From Gymnorhina tibicen (taxonomy: Eukaryota; Chordata; Aves; Passeriformes; Artamidae): DNA of 64,000 nt. The notes beneath the pieces were generated by a model. The model saw nothing but the letters and a program-made list of their open reading frames with translations, searched no databases and had not been told where the DNA came from. How positions within the stretch are numbered: position 1 is the first letter of the stretch; the number at the start of each line of letters is the position of its first letter. Below, in pieces: positions 12,157 to 23,696 of the stretch. The position numbers and the translations under genes are program-made. Where the stretch lies: positions 144,319 through 208,318 of the forward strand of contig VXAZ01001116.1 of NCBI GenBank assembly GCA_013399875.1, in the 5' to 3' direction.

Positions 12157-13073
12157 TTATTATATTACTTGGGATATGAAAAATTATAATCTTTGCATTA
12201 GAGGAGCTTCTGTAGTATAGTTTCATTAAAAATCTTTGTCCAGGTATATAACAATATCCCCAGAATCCATGTGAAGGAAGGGGAAGAACTATGTTTGTTG
12301 TTGCCCTTTCCTTCCCCTCAAAGCTCAGGTTTCTACCTTCTAACGATTTATTGGACATATGTGGTTGCTATGCTTTTTTCCAAATTATTTATCTTTTCTC
12401 TTGCTTCTGTCTCTCTGTTCCATATGATTTATTGCGTCACTGGCTTCCCGGTATTGCTAATGCCGCCAGAAACATCCTAATTAAAGGACTGAGTCATGAA
12501 CAGAAAAGCAAAGTGGAAAATGAAGGAGATTTTCTAGCCCCACATCCATAAACACTGTGGACAGGCAATTTCTCTACAAATATTTATACCATCAGTCCCT
12601 GAACTTTCAAAAAGTAATTATTTCTCCCACTTTTGAATAATTGTCCTTTCTTAGGAACCAGATTATCCTCAGGTATTAATTAATGAGATAACACCAAAGA
12701 TGGATTTTTTTCCTCTAGGTTTTTAAAATATATTTGAATAGAAAGAGATTTGCGATATTTCTTCTTTTAAAACACGTATTAGAAAAGCCCTAATGCTCTA
12801 CTGATTCATTATTTTCATTACCCTTTAAATAAAATAAATACTCTAAATACATTTCTCCTCTAACCTGCGTGAACACACCCCCATGTACACATATATATAC
12901 ATCTATATTGCACTAGCAGGTAGATAGATAGCAGGTATAATATTCATACAATAAAATAATTCATGGAGATATTTATTACCTTAGAAAGAGCAGTGTGTGG
13001 AAAATACTCTTTTGATGCTTTTTAATGGCTTAATTTTATGAATATCTCTTGCCTTCACCTGTGCATTACAGTG
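12157..13073. other. Unassigned AT-rich sequence
   Basis: Intervening sequence between the CR1 end and the nested LTRs. It holds a short GATA run near 12920 and small overlapping frames of no recognisable family. No regulatory element could be assigned. Confidence 0.5.
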
Positions 13074-13079
13074 TGTTCT

Positions 13080-14029
13080 TGTTGCGATAATGAGCGACTG
13101 TCTTGGGGTGACTGTGCTGTTGTATCCCCTACCACTGCTCTATGCCCAAACATGATTCCTGAGCCTTTCTATACCTTTAAAACTGGATGCAAGAAACAGA
13201 GAAAAAACTGAGCGAACTTTTCAAAACAGTTTGTGTTCAAGGACACAGAGATTAGCTACTTCTGCGGCGGGCAGAGGAAGCACTTCTTCTGGCTTTTCGG
13301 TCAGTTTTTTTCGGCTCTGTTTCTTCGGAGAGGGACAGAGAGTTGAGGTTTTTTTTCCCTCTTAGAACTTCGTTTTTTTCTTCTTCTCTTCTGGGCTTGT
13401 TCAGAACACCAGAACATCAGAACCCCACCGGGGGACCTTCCACCGGCCTGGAGGGGGGCCCCCCACGCCAACCCAGCTCCGAGGAGGAGGAGAGAGACCA
13501 CACCCACAGAAGGACTCTAAAATCTTTCAGGTTTTCTCTCCAGAGCGAGACATTTTATTATTTAGCATTATTAATATTGTTTTCCTGTGTGTTTATTAAA
13601 TAAATAGTTTTATTTTCTCCTTCACTTTCCTCTGAGGAAAATTTGTTTTTTCCCGAACCCAATTGGGGGGAGGGGTGGTTTATAACCTGCCTTCCTTTGA
13701 GGAGACGTTCCTTTTGGACGTTTCCCTGAATTTGACCTAAACCATTACAGCGACGCAGAGTCCCCAGGCAGGTGCAAAGGAGAGCCCCCTTATTACAAAA
13801 ACCCGGCCTTTTTAAGCAGTTAGCCGGTGATCTGTTTACATAATTTTAAGGCACAACAAACGTAATCCAACCAACCACCACACACTACAATGCGAGCACG
13901 TGTTGGTCGCACAGCACGTTTTTCTACCCTTAATTCAGCTGTGTCTCTTTCCCACAGTCCTTTTCTACTTAGCCGAAGTAGCAGGCCTGAGCCATGATCT
14001 TACAAAGGCAACAAGGCCTTCATGCAACA
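13080..14029 (-). mobile_element. Outer solo LTR, ERVK-type, split by a later LTR insertion
   Basis: On the minus strand this LTR begins TGTTGCATGAAGG at 14029 and ends TTATCGCAACA at 13080. The six-base termini TGTTGC/GCAACA are perfect inverted repeats. A 6-bp target duplication, tgttct, lies directly outside both ends (13074-13079 and 14030-14035); 6 bp is the usual size for ERVK-type insertions. Removing the LTR at 13099-13749 and its 5-bp duplication leaves about 294 bp, a normal short LTR. The 3' part (GGACTCTGCGTCGC before the end) resembles a widespread passerine ERVK LTR. No internal viral sequence remains, so it is a solo LTR left by recombination. Confidence 0.88.
13099..13749 (+). 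mobile_element. Inner solo LTR (651 bp) nested in the ERVK-type LTR
   Basis: It starts TGTCTTGG and ends CCATTACA, matching inverted-repeat-like termini. A 5-bp duplication, gcgac, flanks it at 13094-13098 and 13750-13754, and both copies belong to the interrupted outer LTR, which proves a later insertion. An AATAAA polyadenylation signal lies at 13599-13604, giving plus orientation. The 3' ~365 bp are closely similar (about 19 of 20 bases by eye) to the LTR at 55064-55447 in the opposite orientation. That second copy lacks about 260 bp near the 5' end. No gag, pol or env sequence is attached. Confidence 0.9.
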
Positions 14030-14035
14030 TGTTCT

Positions 14036-15519
14036 TACTGTGAAATCTGTTTCGGACAACATATTGCTTAAATAAGAAGAGTATGTGGATAATTGAGTTT
14101 ATGTGGCCATTGTAGCTGCAGAAACACATTAATTCTAACACAACTAATGGCAAAATATATTCAGCTAAAACTTGCAGCTGCCTCTTCTTGCTTAAATAGC
14201 ACCGAAAATTATGATAGACTATCGGTTTTCTGCTTTCAAGCATAACCATTAGTGCTGAATACAAACAACTAGTCAAATAGATGAATAAAATAATAAATAA
14301 TAAAATAATAAATCTGCATTGGATTAGGAAACATATTTTAGTTTTCTATATTGCTCTCCTATTTTTTATTGTCAGCCAATTGCACACAGTCATGTTTTGT
14401 GTATGGATGATACTCTTGGAGAAAAAAGAGGTATAGTCTATCCATATATAAAGTTTTTGGTGACTTCCAGGTGTCACCTCTTTGGAATTTCACTTCCCAC
14501 ACAAAATGGAAGAAGAGAACTGACAAGTCTGCAGAGAAAGTCATGGAGGAAAGTAGGAACTAGATGGGGAAAAAAACAAGAAAGAGGAGGATTATTGCAA
14601 AACACAAGACTATAGATGGTTCTGAAATGTACAGGTGAAGCTTGAGAAATATAAATCACTCAATGACACAATAGTAGGTCTTGTCTGTGTTTGGAAAGAT
14701 TTATCCAAACCAAATTATAAAAATGAGAAAAACACTTTCTAAAACTTTGTCTCCACATTAAAATTCTTCTGATGAAGGGAAAGAAGTTTCTGTTTACAAT
14801 AATCTCCTGCATAAAATGAGAGCATTGAGACCATTTCCTTTTTCCATCTTTAAGAAAGAAGATTCTCAGCCTCCTGTAACAGTTTTTTGCTGGTTTTGCA
14901 CTATTTTGGTTCTATACATCTTCCAATTGCCAGAAGGAAGGATAATGATGTGTTGAGATGATATTTAAGCTTCTCCTTATCCTGCCGCACTCCACTGAAA
15001 ATCCAGAATAATCACATTTAAGGAAATACTTGATAGAATAAGATTGAGTCTATTTGTCTGACCTGGCTTAAAACTCAATACAGGAAACATAACATTTATC
15101 CCTTAAAATGGTATTTTACTTGTCAGCTTTTGAATATAATCCATAGCTGAAGATTTGTTGTCTGCCTGTCTTCATTTAACAGACTATGCTCTCTGCTTAT
15201 AGCTTTACAGAATGTAGGAGCTTGTTGAGTGAATTTATATGTGAGATAAATTTTGGAAAATTGATCCAGAATACTTAGCTGATTTGGTTTTAGTTGCTAA
15301 AAATGCTACAATAATTTAATACTTTGGCACTGTAAGTATTTTTAGCTCAAAGAATAATTTCCTTGTAGAGAAATAGGATTTCCATGAGATCTGTGCTGCA
15401 TAAGCTCTAGATTCTCCTCCTGCAGAAATCTTGCAGAATATTATGGAGATGGGAATTGACTGGTTCTCTGCTTCCACAGGTGTGCAGAATTTGGCTGCAA
15501 GCAACTCTGCCTGTGAGAC
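14036..15519. other. Unassigned AT-rich sequence
   Basis: Nothing recognisable lies between the nested LTR pair and the GATA microsatellite. Overlapping short frames at 14359-14659 on both strands are not supported by any motif. Confidence 0.5.
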
Positions 15520-15551
<32 letters not shown>

Positions 15552-15575
15552 ATCATAGATAGATGGATAGATAGA
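15520..15575. repeat. (GATA)n microsatellite
   Basis: About seven pure GATA units are followed by an interrupted section (AATCAT, then GATGGATA units). It abuts the 5' end of the CR1 copy that follows. Likely length-variable. Confidence 0.93.
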
Positions 15576-16976
15576 GCCTGGTTGACAAAATCCCTTGGGA
15601 AGTAGTCCTCAAGGGCTGGGAGCTCAGCAGAACTGCTTTTTGGAATTCTGAGACAGGAGACTTTGGCCTATCTAGGTTGAGAGACTGCCTTGGGAGGAAG
15701 CACTGAAGGTCAAAGGAATCCAGGAAGTCTTGAAAATTTTCAAGAAGAAAATCTAAAAGGTGCAGGAGCAGGCCGTACCTGTGTGCCAAAAGATGATCTG
15801 GCAGGGAAGAAGAGAAGCCTGGGTGAATGAAGAGTTTTGACTCAAACTCAGGGAAAAAAAGGAGAGTGTATCACCTTTAGAAGAAGGGGCAAGCAACTCA
15901 GAGCACTAGCAGGATGTTGTGAGCTTATGCAGGGAGAAAATTAAAAGTACCAAAGCACAACTAGAACTTACTCTGGTTACTGTCATAAAAGACTATAAAA
16001 AAGTAATAGTAATATTTTAGCAAAAAATGAGGGCAAAGGAGGATCTCCATCATTTATTGGATGTGTGGGTAAACATTGTGACAAAGAGTGAGGAAAAGGC
16101 TAAGGTGAATAATGTCTTCTTTGATTCAGGCTTTAACAGCAAGACCAGCTGTTCTTTATGTACCCAGCTAATTGAGCTGGAAGATACAGATGGGGAGCAG
16201 AATGAAAAGCTCCATAACCTAAAGGGAAAAGGTCAGTGACATGATATGCTACTTAAACACACACAGGTCTATGGGGCCAGATAGGGTCCACCCAAAGGCT
16301 GGGGAAGAGGGGTGGAAAAGCACCTGGGGGTGCTGATCAACATGCAGCTGAACATGAGCCAGTGTGTGACCAGGTGGCCAAGAGGGCCAATGGCATCCTG
16401 GCCTGTATCAGCAACAGTGTGGCCAGTGACTGCCCCCCTGTATTTGCACTTGTGAAACCACACCGCAAATCCTGTGTTCAGTTTCCAGCCCCTCATGACA
16501 AGAAAGTCATTGAGGTGCTGGAGTGTGTCCAGAGAAGGGCAATGAAGCGAGTCTGGAGCACAAGTCCTATGAGCAGCAGCTGAGGGAGCTGGGAGTGTTT
16601 AGCCTGAAGAAAAGGAAGCTCACAGGGGAACTTACTGGTCTCTACAACTGCCTGAAAAGAGGTTGTAGTCAGGTGGAGGTTGGTCTCTTCTGCCAAGCAT
16701 CAAGAGGTAGGACAAGAGGAGATGGCCTCAAGTTCTGACGGGAAATTTAAGTAGGATATTAGGAAAAATTTCTTCACTTAATGGATTGTTAAGCATTGGA
16801 AGAGGCTGCCCAGGGAAGTGGTTAACTCATGATTCTTGAAGATAATTAAAAGATGTGTGAATGTGGTATTTAAGGATATAGTTTAGTGGTGGACTTGGCA
16901 GTGCCATGTTAATGGCTAGTCTTGATGATCTTAAAGGTCTTTTCTAATCTAAATGATTCTATGGTTCTATAGTTCA
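15576..16976 (+). mobile_element. CR1 LINE with the reverse-transcriptase core deleted
   Basis: From about 15580 to 16290 the fragments match the linker between endonuclease and reverse transcriptase in CR1 ORF2: a KKRRVYHL.KKGQAT block near 15870, CREKIK near 15935, a HHLLD block at 16048, EKAKVNNVFF near 16095, FNSKTSC, then GPDRVHPKA near 16277. The sequence then jumps straight to [14 protein letters not shown] near 16320 and the C-terminal tail ([17 protein letters not shown] near 16378, REGQ-like block, RGCPGKW block). The whole catalytic core, several hundred codons in the family including the FADD motif, is absent at a join near 16300-16315. The 3' end is ATTCTATG/GTTCTATA at 16956-16971. 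Frameshifts and stops make it inactive. Confidence 0.92.
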
Positions 16977-19900
16977 ATAGATAGATAGATACGTAAAGGC
17001 ACATTGACATTTCAGCAAAAACTTGTCTTAAAGCACATAATCTAATCTGTGACTGAAAGAAGTAGCGTGACTGAAATGAAATGCTTTCCAACCATTTTTT
17101 TTCTCTCCGTGGACACAGACATTGACTGAAATGTGCATAGCCACTTGTTCTGAAAGCATAGAAGAACCACCTGCTCCCAGTGAAACTGTGGCATAAACTT
17201 CTAACACTAATAGAGTAGGATATTAATATGAAATCAACTGAGCATTCCACACACATGAATGCATGTCCGTTTGCTGGTGCCTCAGGGTCTGCTGTCACAT
17301 TCTTTCAGTCAGCTGTTCACCTGCAAAGTGCTATGTGTGGAGTCCAAACTTTTTCAGATCTTAATATTTTTAGAAACGGAACAAACACTGGATGTGAGAC
17401 TCAGCTTATACACAATAAAATCACACAATTAAAAGAAGTCATAACTTGCAACAATGTAACTAATGATCATCTAGCAGTAAAATATCTGCTATATAGATAG
17501 AATTCCTACTGACCCTGCTATGTGAACATGTCTTATCCTGACATAACTTTCCAGGGATATGTTAGCATTTTATCAGCATTGTGAAATGCCACCGTAACAT
17601 GGAAACTAGGAAATTATTCCACAGCGAAATGATTTAACAGAATAGCAACAAAAATAAAAATAGAGGATAGTCACAATGCTTGGTAAACCTGCAATCTCCA
17701 AAGGCCAGCCTCCAGCAGTTCTGCAGCACTCTAAACAATACCATAAATAAAGGTAATTATCTAAATGATGTTATAAAGCTAAGCCAAAGGTGGTCTTGTG
17801 GAGAAGTTGTATGCAATTAAATTGGAAAAAAACTGTAGAATCATGTAGGAAGGAAATAACAATTTTTCCTCCATTTTGTAAGCTATTATTCTTTATTAAA
17901 ATATCCACTACAGTGCAAGAATTATATACAAAACTGACCATTTGCATTCGAAAACCAATTTTTTTTTAAGAGCATGAGTTTTTCATGTAGCTGGAGTCTA
18001 TGTTGCTGTCTAATTATAAAACACACAGCAATATTTTTGAGTGACAGCTAACTGATTCAAGGTAAAACCATAGCAAAGACAAAGCCATTCACAAAAGCTC
18101 ACAGGTTAACTACAGTTTCTGACTTCTGGGAAAATAACAGACTGCCTTACTTGACTGGTATTTTATGCTAAATAAGAGGAGCTGAGTCATATACCATGTC
18201 TTCACATAGTGGGACCATGCTCTGTAGGGTTTCTAATTCAGTTTTGCCCTTCATCTATTGCTTGAGAAGTGTCAGGAGGGTGAAAAATAACAAAAAAATT
18301 CCTTTGCTGGTGGGACTTCTTGATGGTGTAATATGCTGGTGAACACAGATTTCCTTTCCCTTTCAGGTTCATACTGGAAACAGGGGTGGAAGGGTGACGT
18401 AAAAGGGACTTCCCTGGTGTCTTCAATTGATGCTGTGTGGTTTCTCTAAAGACCCCAAGCTCATGCTCAAGCAAGATGTGTGACTTCTAAGAGTAATGAA
18501 ATTTGCTGGTCTGCAGTTTCTCACTCCCATTTGGTAAGGGATATTTTTAAATTATATACTTCGACACATAGAACTAAAGTTAGTCAAAATCCACCTGTAA
18601 ATACTTCTGTATGTCTCCATTATCTTGGAATTGTCTTCAAATAACACACTTGGAGACTGAAATACTAATAATTCTTTCTGCTTTACTGTCTTCATTCTTA
18701 GAACAGTTTTTAAGGATTACATACATTTCTTTTCTAGAACATTTTCCATCACTTATCCTTAAAAACAAATAGTATTCATCTTGGTTTGGGTTTATAATCT
18801 TTGCCTTTTTTTCGTTTTTAGCTCCAGCCAACACTGAACCCCAGTATACCTAATCTCCCGCTTGTCTCTGTAGCTCTTTAGACCTTGAATTGAACTGAAT
18901 GGAATAGACAAATTACTTGCAGGCATGATTCCCTTGGATACAATGGAGTTACATAAATTATGAGCTTGTCTTGATGAGAAATAATGGTGCACATGTGAGC
19001 ATTGCTTTCCTAAGCACCTGCAATGCTGGTGTAGTTAGAGAACAGCAAAATCTCTCTAATGAGCAAAGCTCAGATTTATGTGATCACAAACAATAAGGGG
19101 ATGCCATCAGCATAACTGCTCCATGTCTGCCTCCAACTGCATCAACAACAGTCTGCTGTCCCTGTAGGATGACTGGTTGTATGGCCCATGAAACAAATCC
19201 TCATCACCCCACATTTCAGCCAGCCTGAAATGAACCATGTCAAATCTTTTAACCCTGGTATTACATATTGAATATTGTGAAGTTTCAGGAGCTGACACCT
19301 AAAATGTTTAGCAAACCTTGATATGGAAACTGACTCCATTAGAAAGGTAGGATGAATGGCTGTCCTGTTTAAATCTACTGTCACATATATAGACAAACTT
19401 TAAGGATTCTCTGTGATTGCCAATACTCCTTTATAGTTTACTTTTCTGCCAGATGCAGACCTATAGCATCTGTTAAGGAGATACATTCCATGTGGCACAG
19501 GACACTACATTTAGACAGAGATGTCGATAATTGGATGCCATGTTGCCTATGATGGTTTTTCTTTCTTGTTTATTTTGAAACTGATGAAATTGGTTGACTT
19601 TATATGGGGTTACTTTGGATTGCATTACTACTTTGATTTTGGCTTTTTTTCCCTGCCAGCAGGGTTATCAATTGTGATAGCAGGCTAAGTAATAATTATT
19701 GGGATTTTTGAGAGCTATTAAACAGTTAGCGTCTGCCAAAAGTTACCACGCAATGGTATCTTAGATACCAGAGCCATTTGACTGCACTTAGCGTAGTATA
19801 TCTCCCTGGAATTTTATGATGTGGTAACAGTTGGCAATTTGTGACTTACTGATAGTGACAATTGGGTGTATGAAACCAAAAGTCCATTTAGCAACAGCAT

Positions 19901-20509
19901 GCCTGTTACGCATTATTCCAGCAACATGAAATGAACAGAGCTGTGCACTGGTAAACAATTCTTAAAAGCAATTAAGATTGTGGAAGGTGCCTTCTAAGAA
20001 TAAATGTAGCTGTCACTAAAAATGGTAATATTTTTATTATTTCAGGGTAATATTTTGTGCAGCTTGAAAACTCTTGTTTTCAAGAGTATTTGAGACAATA
20101 TACCACTTAAGATCTTCATTATAAGCATGATTGAATGAATATTTTTTAATTAAGAATTCATTTTCCAGGAAATTCAATTTTGGTCATCCAGAAACTCATC
20201 AGAAATCTCAGAGAAATTCTGCAAATAATTTTGTCTGAGAAAAAAACTATGTATTTTTAGAAACACTAAAGTAGTCTGGACATCTTGAAAATGACAGTTA
20301 CTACATATTATGTATATAATGTATATATATTTCATATATGCATGTTGACATTTATTATAAAGGTGAATTAGATTAATACTTCCATTTTGGTACTCTTAAC
20401 AAAACAGAACTGTTGTGATAGTTACAGAGTGTACTTCAAGTACAGAAGAACTTCACCTTCAGGAGTAGTACAGAAAAGAAAAAAAAACAAACAGAAAAGA
20501 GCAGACTTG
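16977..20509. other. 3.5 kb of unassigned AT-rich sequence
   Basis: A few GATA units (16978-16991) follow the CR1 tail. The remainder has no recognisable gene or repeat family. Frames of up to 129 codons near 16909-17298 overlap the CR1 tail or lack motifs and are treated as chance. Confidence 0.5.
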
Positions 20510-20588
20510 ATAGAATAGAATGATTTCATTTCGAAGGTACCTACAGTGATTATCTAGTCCAACTGCCTGATCACTTCAGGGATGACTA
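20510..20588 (-). mobile_element. Short CR1 3' end fragment
   Basis: Plus-strand words TAGAATAGAATGATTTC, AAGGTACCT, GATTATCTAGTCCAACTGCC match, in reverse complement, the CR1 3' untranslated region, in which a 'guide' of the form GTTGGACTAGATGATC...AGGTCCC..TTCC precedes the 8-bp tail repeats. Only about 80 bases remain and they are diverged. Confidence 0.7.
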
Positions 20589-20742
20589 AAAGATATTAGC
20601 AATAATTAATTAATTAGTAGTAGTGATTAATTAGTAATTAATAATATTAGAGTATTTTATTGAGGGCATTGTTCAGATGCCTCAAACATTGAATTCACTT
20701 GTTAAATTCACTTTGCCAATACAATGAGGATTTTTTCCTTTC

Positions 20743-21299
20743 TGTACACTTTATTGGGTCTGACTGAGGTAGTTCACAGCACTCATGGTACAGTGCTTTG
20801 CATTGGTAGCTGGAAGGGTGTTGATAACACACCAGTGTTTTGGCTGCTGAGCAGCGCTGTCCCTCTGACACTCCTTCCCCCATCAAGGGGCTCAGAGTGG
20901 GCAAGATCCTGGGAGGGGACACAGCCAGGCCAGCTGACCAAAATTAACCGAAGGGATATTCCATACCATATGATGTCAGCTCGCATATAAAAGCTAAGGG
21001 AGAGAGGAGGAAGAGAGGGCATTAATGATTCTTCAGTATTTGCCTTCTGGAGAAACCACTACAAGTGCTGAGGCCCTACTTCCCAGGAACATTGCTTGCT
21101 GGTGGGAAGTAGAGACTGACTTTCCCTTCGCTTATACGTGCACAAAACTCTCTCTTGTTTCTTTCTTTCACTGCAGTAAACTGCCTTATCTCAACCACTG
21201 GTTGTTCTCCAACTTATTCTCTCTTCTGTCCCACTGGAAAAGGGAGTGATAGAGTGGCTTAGTGGGCAGCTTGCACCCAGCCAAGGTCAACCAGCTACA
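20743..21299 (+). mobile_element. ERVL-like LTR, likely the 5' LTR of a provirus relic
   Basis: The LTR opens TGTAC...GGGTCTGACTGAGGTAGTT and ends AAGGTCAACCAGCTACA at 21299. Family landmarks follow in order: GGTACAGTGCTTTGCATTGG, GTTGATAACAC, TGCTGAGCAGCGCTG, GGACACAGCCAGG (20917), ATTCCATACCATATGATGTCA with a CRE-like TGATGTCA (20971), a TATA box ATATAAAA (20985-20992), and near the end a TTATCTCAACC block with AGTAAA at 21175 in place of AATAAA. No target duplication pairs with the 5' flank, as expected if the 3' LTR is lost. The primer-binding-like motif just downstream supports it being a 5' LTR. Confidence 0.82.
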
Positions 21300-21420
21300 G
21301 TCATTTTGACGTCTGAACAGGGACAGGAAGCACAGTTTTGGAGGAGGAAAAAGAGACCCGTGCCTGCCAGAAAAAGACAACGATGTTAAATGAGATGTCA
21401 TTCTCCTGTGAGACTGTGAG
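21300..21420 (+). mobile_element. Proviral leader with tRNA-Lys-type primer-binding-site-like motif
   Basis: Seven bases after the LTR end, 21307-21324 reads TGACGTCTGAACAGGGAC, agreeing at 15 of 18 positions with the well-known retroviral primer-binding site for tRNA-Lys. The three differences are all transitions. About 100 further bases (AGGAAGCACAG..., GAGGAAAAAGAGACCC) look like untranslated leader. No gag frame follows because the sequence runs into an LTR in the opposite orientation. The right boundary is approximate. Confidence 0.6.
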
Positions 21421-22130
21421 GTCCCTTTCCACAGGGGTCCCTCTCCACGAACTTCTCCAGTGTAGTTCCAATCTCGCAAGCAGCAGTCCTCCCAAAACTG
21501 CTGCAACGTGAGTTCCCCCAATGGGCACACAGCCCTCCCCAAACTGCTGTGGCATGGGTCACTCTTCCACGGAGTGCAGTCCACCAAGGACGTGTTGCTC
21601 CTGGAAGCAAGGGCCCTTTCTCTCCACCGGGTCTCCCATTGGATCACAGCCTCCTCCAGGCATCCACCTGCCCCAGCATGAGCACCTCCCCCACGGGCTG
21701 CAGGTGGATCTCTGCATTCCCCGTGGACCCATGGGCTGCAGGGGCACAGCTGCTTCACCATGGTCTCTTCACCACGGCCTGCAGAGGAACCTCAGCTTTG
21801 GCACCTGGAGCACCTCCTCCCTCTCCTTCTCCACTGACCTTGGGGTCTCCATGTTGTTTTCCCTCACATGTTCTCACCTCCTCGTCTTCTTTGTCTGGAA
21901 TTAAAACTGCACCACCACCTTTGTTTTGATTTCTTCTTAAATATATTTTCCCAGAGGCGTTACCAACCTCTCTCATTGGCCCAGCTTTGGCCAGCAGCAT
22001 GTCCATCTTCACAGCCATCAGGGACTGGCTCTGCCAGACATGGTGGAAACTCCCAGCAGCTTCTCACAGAAGCCATCTCTGTGGCCGCCCCCCGCTACCA
22101 AAAAACAGGCTGTGCAAAACCAACACAACA
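21421..22130 (-). mobile_element. Second LTR (ERVL-like, long type), 5' portion only
   Basis: On the minus strand it begins TGTTGTGTTGGTTTTGCACAGCC at 22130, then GGTAGCGGGGGGCGGCC, the TGGCTTCTGTGAGAAGCTGC block, AGAGCCAGTCCCTG, GGCCAATGAGAG and an AAATATATTTAAGAAG block near 21950, which are landmarks of a long avian LTR family. The downstream portion carries tandem-like GGTGAAG/CTGCAGCCCATGG modules. The polyadenylation region and 3' end are missing, cut where it meets the proviral leader. The high GC of this LTR creates 70-190 codon frames on both strands, which I regard as incidental. Confidence 0.78.
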
Positions 22131-23696
22131 CTTAATGCTACATTATATAATCACATTTAGTTCGAACAAATAGGAATTGGAATATTTTCTTTAAAGCAGC
22201 AAGGAGCAACAGCATGCCAGCAGTGCAGTCCCTTTACCTTCTGGAAGGCTTCAAGAGTTAGAGTTATTATGGAGTCAGAGAGAAAGCACAGATTTCATCT
22301 GAGTATCTGAATTTGAAAGATCAATTATTTTGTCATCCTAATCTTATAAATATTGCATCAATATACTTAAAAATAATAATCCAAATACATAATTTAAATA
22401 TATAATCTAAATGTATAATCTAATCTAATCTTATGGTATTTACACAGACATTTCTGTTCTGCCTGCTGTTGCTCAGTCCTCTCTGGCTGATACCTTACAG
22501 TGCTCTTTGGGAGATTCTAAATGTGAAAAGTTCAAGAAGGGACTTGGTAAGAGACTGGTGCTGGTGAGAATCAGGGAGGTAGCATTAAACCACTAAGAAC
22601 AGAATTAACTTGGCCAAGCCTCATTTTTTATCACACAAGCAGGACTGTGTTAAATATATAAGCAAAGATTTCTGCAAAATCAGGAGGGAGAATCAGATAA
22701 CTGCACAGATGAACACATGAGCTGTCATAGCATTTGCAATAAACCCAAATTACTAAAAGTCAAAGTTATACAGGGATTACACAATGATTAATATTGATAT
22801 GTTTATGAAATAATATTAATTACCTTTTTTTTTTAATCAATCTGAGCTGATAAATCTGAGGATTTTGCTTTGGGGTTTAAAACAAGAAGCAGACCTTCAT
22901 GTAATTTCTTACAATATTTAAGCACATTGAATAAGAAAATGATGTCAAAGTGCAGGCAGTATGCAGATGCGGGGAAGACAAGGCAAGGGTAGATTAACTC
23001 ATCTTTGTATTCTCCTGCGGTTTTTTGATCAGCTGTAAAGGACAGGGTGTATTCTAGCCTAAGCTGGACTTTCCAGGCTGCCTGAATCCATTGCCCTGCA
23101 GAATCCTAAATTCCTCAGTAATGACCAGAACTTTCACAAGGGTTTATATTGCAAATATTATCATGCAACCAAACATTCTGGAGAGTCTGAGAAAAGCAAC
23201 CTTCTGCTTTTCCCTTCATTTGCTTATGGGACAATTTCCCCAGAGACAAGAGAGACTTTCTAGAGATTCATTTCTACCAATCCAGGAATTAAACAGGAAT
23301 CCACCTTGTCAGTGAACTTTCCAAATCACATGTGAAAATAAAGTCAGTTCAGTATAAAAATTTTTGAAAGCCTGATATGGCAACATACTGCATTTTATTT
23401 CCATCTAGTTATTTTTCTGCTTTGGATTACTTATATAAAATCTGTTCAAGGTCACGTATGTTTGGCAAGCTCAGTGAACAGTTCATTAAATTCATCCATT
23501 ACAGAGTACAACATAAAATTGGGATTATTTTGCACTACTGAGTAGCTTTGTTAGGAAAATGACCTGAACTATTTTAGGTCAAGGTTGAAAGTATCAGCAA
23601 ATGATGGTGGGTAGATTTATTAGCCATTCTGGTCACATGCACTCTTCCATTTTTGATAGCCTCAAAAAGCTTGCCATATATACCTAAACACATTCT
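22131..23696. other. Unassigned AT-rich sequence
   Basis: It includes an imperfect AT-rich tandem of TATAATCTAAAT-like words at 22380-22432. No gene or element recognised. Confidence 0.5.

Noticed and set aside
13093..13754. A 6-bp agcgac duplication for the inner LTR
   Set aside because: The extra A is the last base of the LTR's terminal CA. Counting it in the duplication would make the LTR end in C, contrary to the TG...CA rule, so 5 bp is preferred.
14001..14013. AAAGGCAACA at 14004-14013 as the outer LTR boundary
   Set aside because: It also ends GCAACA, but its flank does not match the left flank. Using 14029 gives an exact 6-bp tgttct duplication, which is decisive.
20738..21304. Target-site duplication around the plus-strand LTR at 20743-21299
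   Set aside because: The left flank (ctttc) and the right flank (gtcat) do not match, so it is not a solo LTR with a visible duplication. The primer-binding-like motif points to a truncated provirus instead.
21186..21761. 191-codon minus-strand frame
   Set aside because: It overlaps the GC-rich minus-strand LTR, the proviral leader and the plus-strand LTR end, has competing frames on both strands and shows no retroviral or cellular motif.
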